NCBI GenBank assembly: GCA_902576785.1
Contig: CACGWC010000009.1
Location: forward strand, 1-54,664
DNA length: 54,664 nt
Reading direction: 5' to 3'
Source: an uncultured Pelagibacteraceae bacterium
GTDB lineage: Bacteria; Pseudomonadota; Alphaproteobacteria; Pelagibacterales; Pelagibacteraceae
In this document: positions 24,400 to 32,213 of the stretch, in pieces
Position numbering within the stretch: position 1 is the first letter of the stretch
Layout of the letters: each line of letters opens with the position of its first letter
Translations under genes and position numbers: made by a program
Notes under the pieces: model-generated
What the model was told of the DNA's origin: nothing
Databases searched by the model: none
The model's input: the letters and a program-made list of their open reading frames with translations, nothing else

Positions 24400-25167
24400 A
24401 TGATTTCAAAATATGTGGAGACGCTAATTTTATCAATTATTCAAGGAATATCTGAGTTTATTCCAGTTAGCTCGTCTGCACATCTTTTAATTATATCAAG
24501 ATTGAGTGATTTCAATGTTAGCAACCTACAATTAGATATTAGTCTGCATTTAGGTTCTTTGTTAGCAATTATTTTATTTTTTAGAAAAGAGTTAATAAAT
24601 ATCATTAATAATAAAATTATATTTCTACTAATAATTCTTGGGTCTATACCATTAGTTATTGTTGGTTATATTTTTTACTCCACAAATTTAATTGATCAAT
24701 TTAGAAACTTAAAAGTTGTCGCTTGGACAACTTTGATTTTTGGAATTTTATTATACTTTTCAGATAAGTTTGAATTGAAAAATAAAATTTCTTCAGAATT
24801 AAATATTAAAAGTATTATTATAATAGGGTTATTTCAGATTTTAGCTATTATTCCAGGAGTCAGTAGATCAGGTATAGTAATTACAGCTTCAAGATTTTTA
24901 AAATTTGACAGAGTTGAATCATCAAAGATAGCTTTTTATTTGTCTATTCCAGCTTTAGCAGGTGCAAGTGTTTTGGGATTTAAAGATGTTATTGATGATC
25001 AAATAAATTTTGATGCTATATTTATTTTTTCTACTTCAGCTTCATTTTTATTTTCTTATTTTACAATTAAATATTTTCTTATTTATGTTAAAATGTTTAG
25101 TTTGAGTTTTTTTGTTATTTATAGAATAGTTTTAAGTATTATTCTTTTTTCAATTATTTATTTATGA
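24400..25167 (+). CDS. uppP: Undecaprenyl-diphosphate phosphatase (UppP/BacA)
   Basis: 255 residues from ATG 24400. An upstream in-frame start at 24337 would add 21 residues not seen in the family, whose proteins begin just before the first helix as here (MISKYVETLILSIIQGISEF). The signatures EFIPVSSSAHL and IPGVSRSGIVITA hold the catalytic Glu, Ser and Arg of UppP. There are about eight hydrophobic helices. It recycles undecaprenyl diphosphate to the monophosphate carrier for peptidoglycan and glycans. The stop overlaps the EamA gene stop by six bases. Confidence 0.95.
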   Translation: MISKYVETLILSIIQGISEFIPVSSSAHLLIISRLSDFNVSNLQLDISLHLGSLLAIILFFRKELINIINNKIIFLLIILGSIPLVIVGYIFYSTNLIDQFRNLKVVAWTTLIFGILLYFSDKFELKNKISSELNIKSIIIIGLFQILAIIPGVSRSGIVITASRFLKFDRVESSKIAFYLSIPALAGASVLGFKDVIDDQINFDAIFIFSTSASFLFSYFTIKYFLIYVKMFSLSFFVIYRIVLSIILFSIIYL

Positions 25168-26049
25168 TTTTTTGGTCGTTGGAGCAATTTGAGAAAATAT
25201 TACGGCAATAAGAATTAACACACATCCTATAATATTATTTATATTAAGAACTTGACTTAAAATAATCCATCCAGCAATTGTTGCAAAGACACCTTCAAGA
25301 GAGTAAATTATTGCTGCTGGAGCTTCTTCAATATTTTTTTGTGCAAACATTTGTAAAGTAAAAGCAATTCCTCCAGATAAGACGCCTGCATATAATATTG
25401 AACTATACTCAGTTAAAATTTTTGTAATAACTACTTCCTCTAAAATAAAAGCAAATATAAGAGATAAACCAAAAACAAGAGCTGCTTGTAATGCTGCATA
25501 AAAAATTGGTATATTAAATTTCTCCATAAATTTTCCAGCGAAAATTATATGTAAAGCCCAAAATAGTGAGCATAGAATAACTAAAGCATCACCTATCATA
25601 ATTTCTGAGTTTGAAAAATCACTTAATAGGTAAACACCTATTATACACAAACCTATTGAAGGCCAAAGACTCCAATGGACTTTAATAGAATAAATAAAAA
25701 ATAATAAAATTGGAACTAATGGAACGTAAAAAACCGTAAAAAAAGCTGCATTAGCTATATTGGTGTATTGTAATGCGGCTTGCTGCAAGTAGGTACCCAA
25801 AAATAATGATATACCCATTAAAAATAAATATTTTAAAAATAATTTTTTATTAGAATTGATTTCATAATTAATTTTTTTTCTTTCTAAAATTAAAGCAATG
25901 GGTAGGACTGTAAGAAAACCAACAAAAAATCTTGATGCATTGAATGTTAATGGACCAATATTGTCCATGCCTGTGTCTTGAGCAATGAAAGCAGTGCCCC
26001 AAATAAATGTTGTTATCAAAGCGCATATAAGCGATGTAGTTTTGGACAT
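25162..26049 (-). CDS. EamA/DMT-family transporter
   Basis: 295 residues with ten hydrophobic segments arranged as two five-helix EamA repeats. The N-terminus LICALITTFIWGTAFIAQD and the second-repeat segment LSGGIAFTLQMFAQKNIEEAPAAII are typical of drug/metabolite exporters. The substrate is unknown; family members export amino acids, purines or other metabolites. It follows the dioxygenase gene after 14 bases, at the end of the aceE-aceF transcript. Confidence 0.85.
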   Translation of the reverse strand: MSKTTSLICALITTFIWGTAFIAQDTGMDNIGPLTFNASRFFVGFLTVLPIALILERKKINYEINSNKKLFLKYLFLMGISLFLGTYLQQAALQYTNIANAAFFTVFYVPLVPILLFFIYSIKVHWSLWPSIGLCIIGVYLLSDFSNSEIMIGDALVILCSLFWALHIIFAGKFMEKFNIPIFYAALQAALVFGLSLIFAFILEEVVITKILTEYSSILYAGVLSGGIAFTLQMFAQKNIEEAPAAIIYSLEGVFATIAGWIILSQVLNINNIIGCVLILIAVIFSQIAPTTKKS

Positions 26050-26063
26050 TAATTTAATTAAAT

Positions 26064-27161
26064 TTAGATAATATTATTCATTCTACAACAGCTATCAAAA
26101 TCTTCTTTATTGATATAGCAACCGGCCATTTTTCTTATACCTGAAAATGCACCTCTACCATGCATTACTCTCCAATTATTAAAAATTAGTAATTCACCAG
26201 GTTTTAAAATATGCCTCCACTGATATTGCTTTTGGTTTGCCATCGTATCAAATACTTTAATTGCTTTATAAAAATTTATTGTTTTCTGATTAGTTTCTCT
26301 AAAAGGCGCTCTATCGTAATTGTTAAAACTAATTTGATCAAAATTATTTTTTTCATTTAATTTTATTATTGGTCTTTTTGCTTCAAGGCGAACACCGTCT
26401 CCGATATATGAACCTTTAACTTTTGTATTTGTTAAAGTTTTAAAATGTTTTTTATATTTTTGTTTGATTTCATTTGCCAATTTAAATCCATCTACCATTA
26501 TAGAATCTCCACCTTTAGCATCATACTTACAACAAAGCAGTAATTGTAAACCCGGAGCATCATTACTATATGTAGAGTCTGTATGTGGTCTCAGTTCTTG
26601 GTTTGAATACGCACTGTCTGCTTTTTTATTATTTGATTCAAAAGTCCACAATCCTCCAAAAATTGAATTTCTGACATAACCTATTTTTTTAGCTATATAT
26701 TCGACAGAGTTTAAATTCTTTGAACAATTTCTTACGACTGCAAAACCATATATGTGAATTTTTTTTAATAAACTTTTAAATCCAACTTTAGTTTGTAATT
26801 GCTTATAGTTAATGAAAATTTGATTTTTTATGTCTTTATCTTTCCAAAATTGAGTATCACTTTTAGCTTCTTCTTTTTTTAAAGAATTTTTTTTTAAAAA
26901 TTCAAATGAATATTTGGTTGGTTTATTTTCATCAGACCATAATATTTCAACGAATTTCCCTTTTTTTAATAATTTTGCTTTTTTAACTTTAATATTAATA
27001 TCTAAATTTGCGGTATAAGTTATTCTTTGATTGGTTTTAAAATCCCAGTTTTCTTTATTTTTAATATGATCTCTTAACCAAATATTAGGAAATGTTTCAA
27101 ACTTATTGTCATTAAAGTAAAATACAGTTTTATTATTTAAAAGTTTAAAATTTTTAATCAT
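26064..27161 (-). CDS. Gamma-butyrobetaine hydroxylase-like 2-oxoglutarate/Fe(II) dioxygenase
   Basis: 365 residues. The N-terminal DUF971-like domain has FPNIWLRDHIKNKENWDF, as in gamma-butyrobetaine and trimethyllysine dioxygenases. The TauD-type catalytic domain has the iron ligands H193 and D195 (LRPHTDSTYS) and a distal His in NNWRVMHGRGAF, with following residues IRKMAGCYI containing the likely 2-oxoglutarate-binding Arg. The zinc-binding cysteines normally seen after WLRD are absent. Family knowledge: such enzymes hydroxylate trimethylammonium compounds to make carnitine. The ATG overlaps the aceF stop by one base, linking it to the PDH operon. The exact substrate is inferred, not shown. 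Confidence 0.8.
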   Translation of the reverse strand: MIKNFKLLNNKTVFYFNDNKFETFPNIWLRDHIKNKENWDFKTNQRITYTANLDINIKVKKAKLLKKGKFVEILWSDENKPTKYSFEFLKKNSLKKEEAKSDTQFWKDKDIKNQIFINYKQLQTKVGFKSLLKKIHIYGFAVVRNCSKNLNSVEYIAKKIGYVRNSIFGGLWTFESNNKKADSAYSNQELRPHTDSTYSNDAPGLQLLLCCKYDAKGGDSIMVDGFKLANEIKQKYKKHFKTLTNTKVKGSYIGDGVRLEAKRPIIKLNEKNNFDQISFNNYDRAPFRETNQKTINFYKAIKVFDTMANQKQYQWRHILKPGELLIFNNWRVMHGRGAFSGIRKMAGCYINKEDFDSCCRMNNII

Positions 27162-28441
27162 TACTTAGCTAATTTGTAGGCAAAGTTTTTACCAAGGTTA
27201 TTTTTTAATTCATTATTAAATCTTGAACCCTCAGCACCGTCAATAATTCTATGATCGTAAGAGAGAGATAAAGGCAACATTGTTCTAGGTTTAAATTGTC
27301 CATCAATATAAACAGGTTTAATATAAGTCCTTCCAATTCCTAAAATAGCAACCTCAGGATAATTTATTATAGGAGTAAAATAAGTTCCTCCAATGCCGCC
27401 TAGGCTTGTTATAGTTATGGATCCTCCATAAAACTCTTTTTTATCTATCTTCAAATTTCGGCAATCATCACTAACTTTTTTTAGGTCCTTACTTATTTGA
27501 TCTATATTCTTTTGATTAGCATTTCTTATTTTTGGTACCATTAAACCATTTGGAGTATCAACTGCAATTCCTACATGGAAGTATTTTTTTAATGTTATTT
27601 TTCCATTTTCAATATTGTCAATAGAACTATTAAATCTTGGAAAAACTTTCAAAGCTTCCACAACTGCCTTTATAATAAATGCCAATGGAGTAATTTTCTT
27701 TTTTTCTCCAGTAAAAGTATCGGTCAAATTTTGTCTAAATTCTTCTAGCTCAGTAATATCTGCTTCATCACAACTAGTAACATGCGGTATTGTTTGCCAA
27801 GAATTTGATAAATGTGGAGCAGCAATTCTTTTAATTCTTGGTATATCTTGAATTTCTACATCTCCAAAATCAGCGTGATCATATTCTGAGGGCTTTATAG
27901 ATGGAGCCTTCTTTTCTTCTTGAGGTTTATTAAAATTAGAAGATACGAATTTTTTTATATCTTCTTCTATAATTCTCCCTGATCTTTGTGATCCAGTAAT
28001 ACTATTAATATCAACACCAAGTTCTCTTGCAAATTTTCTAGTTTTTGGGCTAGCAAGTGCTTTGCTTGATTTGAATACACTAACTCTACTATTTTTTAAT
28101 ATTTCTTTTGGTTTTGAAGTTACTGTTTCAAGAGGTTTTTGTATAATAGTTTCTTCTTTAATCTCTTTGACCTCTTCTTCAATTTGCTCATCTGGTTTTT
28201 CTTCTTCTGAACCAATTATTAGTATTGATGAACCCTCTGAAACCTTATCACCAACTTTTAAATTAACTTTTTTAACTCTACCTGAGTATGGGCTTGGTAT
28301 CTCAACACTTGATTTATCGCTTTCTATTGTAATTATCGGATCATCTTTATTAATATTTGATCCTGCCTCTATTAATACCTCAATTACTTCAACATCTTTA
28401 AAATCACCAATGTTAGGAACTAATACTTCTTTCTCACTCAT
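27161..28441 (-). CDS. aceF: Pyruvate dehydrogenase E2, dihydrolipoyl acetyltransferase
   Basis: 426 residues. One N-terminal lipoyl domain with Lys43 in TIESDKSSVEIPS, a charged/Pro-containing linker, a peripheral subunit-binding domain (about 125-165, ASPKTRKFARELGVDINSI) and the acetyltransferase core with LSYDHRIIDGAEGSRF (catalytic His and Asp). E. coli AceF carries three lipoyl domains; here there is only one, with another placed on AceE. The gene overlaps aceE and the dioxygenase gene by one base each. The E3 gene lpd is not adjacent. Confidence 0.95.
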   Translation of the reverse strand: MSEKEVLVPNIGDFKDVEVIEVLIEAGSNINKDDPIITIESDKSSVEIPSPYSGRVKKVNLKVGDKVSEGSSILIIGSEEEKPDEQIEEEVKEIKEETIIQKPLETVTSKPKEILKNSRVSVFKSSKALASPKTRKFARELGVDINSITGSQRSGRIIEEDIKKFVSSNFNKPQEEKKAPSIKPSEYDHADFGDVEIQDIPRIKRIAAPHLSNSWQTIPHVTSCDEADITELEEFRQNLTDTFTGEKKKITPLAFIIKAVVEALKVFPRFNSSIDNIENGKITLKKYFHVGIAVDTPNGLMVPKIRNANQKNIDQISKDLKKVSDDCRNLKIDKKEFYGGSITITSLGGIGGTYFTPIINYPEVAILGIGRTYIKPVYIDGQFKPRTMLPLSLSYDHRIIDGAEGSRFNNELKNNLGKNFAYKLAK

Positions 28442-31400
28442 TATAATTTTGTGGGCATAGGCTTATCTTTATCAATTTTATATTTTTTAATTGCATCTAC
28501 CGCATGTTTAGAAGCAATTAATTGTTCATTAGATAAAATACTTAAGCCATATGCAACTATATGCTCTTTATCGACTTCAAAAAATTTTCTTAGATTTTTT
28601 CTTGTATCACTTCTACCAAATCCATCTGTACCCAATGAATAAAAACTTTTATTTATGTAAGGTCTAATTTGGTCAGAATTCATTCTCATGTAATCTGAAG
28701 CTGCTAAAATAGGACCTTCAGTTTTTCCAAGGCATTTTTCAACGTAAGAGATTTTTTTCTCTCCTCCTGGATTAAGCAAATTATACCTTTCTGTTTCAAG
28801 TCCATCTCTTCTTAATTCATTAAAACTGGTAACACTCCATACTTCACTATCAACTTGATATTCATTTTGTAAAATTTCTGCTGCTTCAATCATCTCTCTT
28901 AAAATTGTTCCTGAGCCCAATAATTGAATCTTATTTTTTTTATTCTTGCTGAAATCTTTTATTTTATACATCCCTTTTAATATGCCTTCTTCACAATCTT
29001 TGGGCATCTCTGGATGAGAATAATTTTCATTCATTGTTGTAATATAGTAAAAAATATTTTCATGTTTTTCATGCATTCTTCTTAAACCCTCTTTAAAAAT
29101 TGTAGCTAATTCATAATGAAAGGTTGGATCATAAGATACACAATTTGGAATTGTTGATGCTAATAAATGACTGTGACCATCTTGGTGTTGAAGGCCTTCT
29201 CCAGCCAAAGTTGTTCTTCCAGCTGTAGCTCCAATTAGAAATCCTCTTGTTTGACTGTCTCCAGCTGCCCATGCAAAATCGCCGGTTCTTTGAAAACCAA
29301 ACATAGAATAAAAAAGATAAATTGGTATCATTTCTATATCATGATTTGAATACGATGTTCCTGCAGCTATCCATGATGCCATGGATCCAGCCTCATTTAT
29401 TCCTTCTTCTAAAACTTGACCACTTTTCTCTTCCTTGTAAGAGCTTAATTGAGCTGAGTCCTCTGGCTCATATTTTTGACCTTCATGCGCATATATACCT
29501 ATTTTTTGGAAAAAACCTTCCATACCAAATGTTCTTGCTTCATCTGGGATTATTGGAACAAGTCTTGGAGCAACATTTTTATCTCTTAGCAAATTCGTCA
29601 ACATCCTAACAAGTGCCATAGTAGTTGACATTTCTTTTTCACCGGTTGATTTTTTCATAAAGTCAAAAATATCATTACTTGGTGTTTTGATTGGTTTCGA
29701 AAAAGACGATCTCTCAGGAATATATCCTCCTAAAGCCAATCTTCTTTTTTTTAAGTATTTTATTTCCTCTGAATTTTCATCAGGTCTAAAGTATTCTATA
29801 TTTTTGACTTGTTCATCTGTTAATGGAACATCAAATCTATCTCTATAATATAGCAAATCATCTACACCTAATTTTTTTTGCTGATGGGTTGTATTTATAC
29901 TTTCACCAGATTTTCCCATACCGTATCCTTTAATTGTTTTAGCTAATATGACTGTTGGTCTGCCTTTTGTATTAATAGCTTTATGATAAGCAGCATAAAC
30001 TTTATGTGGGTCGTGACCGCCTCTATTTAATTTCCAAATATCGCTATCCGTATAACTTGCAACTAGATTTTTAAGTTCAGGGTATTTCCCAAAGAAGTTA
30101 TCTCTAACATATAAACCGCCTTTTGCTTTAAAAGCTTGGTATTCTCCATCAACTGCTTCGTTCATTCTTTTTACAAGTAAACCTGATTTATCATTTGCGA
30201 GTAGAGGATCCCAATATGATCCCCAAATGACTTTTATTACATTCCATCCTGCTCCTCTAAAAATTCCTTCTAATTCTTGAATAATTTTACCATTGCCTCT
30301 TACTGGACCATCTAATCTTTGTAGGTTGCAGTTTACAACATAAATCAAGTTATCTAACTTTTCTCTTGCTGCTAAACCAATAGATCCTAGAGCTTCAGGC
30401 TCGTCTATTTCACCATCTCCTAAGAAAGACCAAACTTTTCTATTCTCATCTTTTATTAATTTTCTATTAATAAGATATTTCATAAATCTTGCCTGATAGG
30501 TTGCCATCATTGGTCCAAGACCCATGGAAACAGTTGGAAACTGCCAAAACTTAGGCATCAGCCATGGATGAGGATAAGATGACAAACCTCCTGGGTAAAC
30601 TTCCTGTCTGAATCTATCTAATTGCTTCTCGTCAAGTCTTCCTTCCAAAAAAGCTCTAGCATAAATACCTGGCGCTGAATGTCCTTGGAAATAAATTAAA
30701 TCTCCACCAAATTTATTGCTTTTAGCTCTCCAAAAATGATTCATTCCTATATCATAAAGAGTTGCTGCTGAAGCAAATGTCCCAATGTGACCTCCTAATG
30801 AAGGATCTCTCATGTTTGCTCTGACAACCATCACTGCTGAATTCCATCGAATTAGTGCTCTGATTTTTCTTTCGATATTTTGATCGCCTGGAGATTTTAT
30901 CTCTTCATCTGCTGGTATAGTGTTTATGTATGGTGTATTTTGGGTGTAGGGTATATTTGATCCCTCTTTATATGCCTGATCAATTAATTGTTTAATTAAA
31001 AAATGAGCTCTCTCAGGTCCTTCGGAATGTACTACAGCAGACAAAGATTCTAACCATTCTTTTGTCTCTTGAGGATCAATATCATTATTATTTTCAACTA
31101 TTTCTAATCTTTCATTATGTTCTTCTAATTGTGTGTTTTCTACTTTGATCTCTTTATGTGCACTCGTATCTAATTCAGAATTATTATATCCATTAGAATT
31201 TTCCGCTTCGGCAATTATTTTTTCTGTTGCAGGTGGTATCTTTTCAATAGTTTCTTGTTTTTGCTGAGTACCATTCTCAGAGGATAATGTTAGTATCAAA
31301 TCTCCTTTAGAAACTTTATCACCAATCTTTATGTTAATGCTATCTACAACACCTTCAAAAGCAGATGGTACTTCAACACTTGATTTATCACTTTCTAAAG

Positions 31401-31509
31401 TTATTACAGGGTCATTTTTAGAGATCTTATCTCCTTCTTTTACAAGAATTTCTATGATTTCTACTTCTTCAAAATCTCCAATATCTGGAACTAGTAATTT
31501 TTCACTCAT
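28441..31509 (-). CDS. aceE: Pyruvate dehydrogenase E1 (homodimeric AceE type) with fused N-terminal lipoyl domain
   Basis: 1022 residues, about 135 more than E. coli AceE. Residues 1-77 form a complete lipoyl domain with Lys42 in TLESDKSSVEVPS, then a Glu/Asn-rich linker to about 140. The E1 part follows: ThDP motif GDGEIDEPEALGS with VNCNLQRLDGPVRGN, then LVRMLTNLLRDKNVAPRLVP and GATAGRTTLAGEGLQHQDGH. It decarboxylates pyruvate and reductively acetylates lipoyl groups. The lipoyl domain is almost the same, position by position, as that of AceF next door, so domain duplication within the operon is likely. aceE diverges from tRNA-Arg across about 110 bases. Confidence 0.95.
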   Translation of the reverse strand: MSEKLLVPDIGDFEEVEIIEILVKEGDKISKNDPVITLESDKSSVEVPSAFEGVVDSINIKIGDKVSKGDLILTLSSENGTQQKQETIEKIPPATEKIIAEAENSNGYNNSELDTSAHKEIKVENTQLEEHNERLEIVENNNDIDPQETKEWLESLSAVVHSEGPERAHFLIKQLIDQAYKEGSNIPYTQNTPYINTIPADEEIKSPGDQNIERKIRALIRWNSAVMVVRANMRDPSLGGHIGTFASAATLYDIGMNHFWRAKSNKFGGDLIYFQGHSAPGIYARAFLEGRLDEKQLDRFRQEVYPGGLSSYPHPWLMPKFWQFPTVSMGLGPMMATYQARFMKYLINRKLIKDENRKVWSFLGDGEIDEPEALGSIGLAAREKLDNLIYVVNCNLQRLDGPVRGNGKIIQELEGIFRGAGWNVIKVIWGSYWDPLLANDKSGLLVKRMNEAVDGEYQAFKAKGGLYVRDNFFGKYPELKNLVASYTDSDIWKLNRGGHDPHKVYAAYHKAINTKGRPTVILAKTIKGYGMGKSGESINTTHQQKKLGVDDLLYYRDRFDVPLTDEQVKNIEYFRPDENSEEIKYLKKRRLALGGYIPERSSFSKPIKTPSNDIFDFMKKSTGEKEMSTTMALVRMLTNLLRDKNVAPRLVPIIPDEARTFGMEGFFQKIGIYAHEGQKYEPEDSAQLSSYKEEKSGQVLEEGINEAGSMASWIAAGTSYSNHDIEMIPIYLFYSMFGFQRTGDFAWAAGDSQTRGFLIGATAGRTTLAGEGLQHQDGHSHLLASTIPNCVSYDPTFHYELATIFKEGLRRMHEKHENIFYYITTMNENYSHPEMPKDCEEGILKGMYKIKDFSKNKKNKIQLLGSGTILREMIEAAEILQNEYQVDSEVWSVTSFNELRRDGLETERYNLLNPGGEKKISYVEKCLGKTEGPILAASDYMRMNSDQIRPYINKSFYSLGTDGFGRSDTRKNLRKFFEVDKEHIVAYGLSILSNEQLIASKHAVDAIKKYKIDKDKPMPTKL

Positions 31510-31620
31510 TTCGCTATTTGTATATATATATATTATTTACTTTTAATAGATGTATATTTTTGACCATTATTAAAATTTAGTAAAATTAATAATAAATGTT
31601 AAAAGAATAGATTATATTTA

Positions 31621-31697
31621 GCGCCTGTAGCTCAATTGGATAGAGCGCTTGGCTACGGACCAGGAGGTTCTGGGTTCGACTCCTAGCAGGCGCACCA
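31621..31697 (+). tRNA. tRNA-Arg (anticodon ACG), CCA encoded
   Basis: Acceptor arm GCGCCTG pairs with CAGGCGC, then discriminator A and encoded CCA. The anticodon arm CTTGG/CCAGG closes CTACGGA, giving ACG, whose first base is normally deaminated to inosine by TadA to read CGN codons. The T arm contains GGTTCGACTCC. Only 13 bases separate it from the next start codon. Confidence 0.96.
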
Positions 31698-31710
31698 AAA
31701 AGAAGGAAAA

Positions 31711-31794
31711 ATGAAAATATCTTTGCAAAAATCTGTAATTTATTTTTTTGTAATAGTGTTAATAATATTATTTTTAATAACTTTAATAATTTAA
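31711..31794 (+). CDS. Putative 27-residue single-span membrane peptide
   Basis: ATG 31711 to TAA 31794. The peptide is MKISLQKSVIYFFVIVLIIL plus LITLII-like hydrophobic residues: a short basic N-terminus and one hydrophobic helix spanning nearly the whole chain. A good ribosome-binding site, AGAAGGA, lies at 31701-31707, and its stop shares one base with the next ATG (TAATG), so translation of the thioesterase gene may be coupled to it. No function can be assigned. It may be a real membrane microprotein or merely a translated leader. Conservation in relatives would decide. Confidence 0.45.
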   Translation: MKISLQKSVIYFFVIVLIILFLITLII

Positions 31795-32213
31795 TGAAAA
31801 AATTTAAACAAATTAGCGTTAAAAAAGGTTTCATGAGACACAATGGTGGTTTGCTACTAAGAGATATATCAAAAACTAAATATGAATTTAAAACTAAAAT
31901 AAAAAAAAACCATCTTAACAGAGCTGGCATAACTCATGGTGGGTATATAGCATCGATCATAGATACTGGGTGTGGATCTGGGGCCCATAGAATTTCGGGT
32001 AATCAGCCTTGTGTAACTATAACACTTAATATTAACTTTATCGGACCTTCAACTATTGGTGATGAAATTTTTGGATATGTAAAAATTAAAAAAAAAACAA
32101 AAAGCATGGTTTTTTTAGAGTGCTATTTAGAATGTAAAGGTAAAATAATTGCATCTGCTACAGGTATTTGGAAAATACTTCAACGTAAGTTACCCCATGC
32201 AGGTCTAAGCTAA
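31794..32213 (+). CDS. PaaI-type hotdog-fold thioesterase
   Basis: 139 residues. The segment LNRAGITHGGYIASIIDTGCG contains the HGG and Asp/Gly residues of PaaI/YbgC-like acyl-CoA thioesterases, followed by CVTITLNINFIGPSTIGDEI, the beta strand typical of 4HBT domains. Likely hydrolyses an acyl- or aryl-CoA; the substrate is unknown. It is downstream of tRNA-Arg and a tiny ORF with no room for its own conventional promoter. Its stop overlaps the TRAP permease stop in the tetranucleotide CTAA. Confidence 0.85.
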   Translation: MKKFKQISVKKGFMRHNGGLLLRDISKTKYEFKTKIKKNHLNRAGITHGGYIASIIDTGCGSGAHRISGNQPCVTITLNINFIGPSTIGDEIFGYVKIKKKTKSMVFLECYLECKGKIIASATGIWKILQRKLPHAGLS

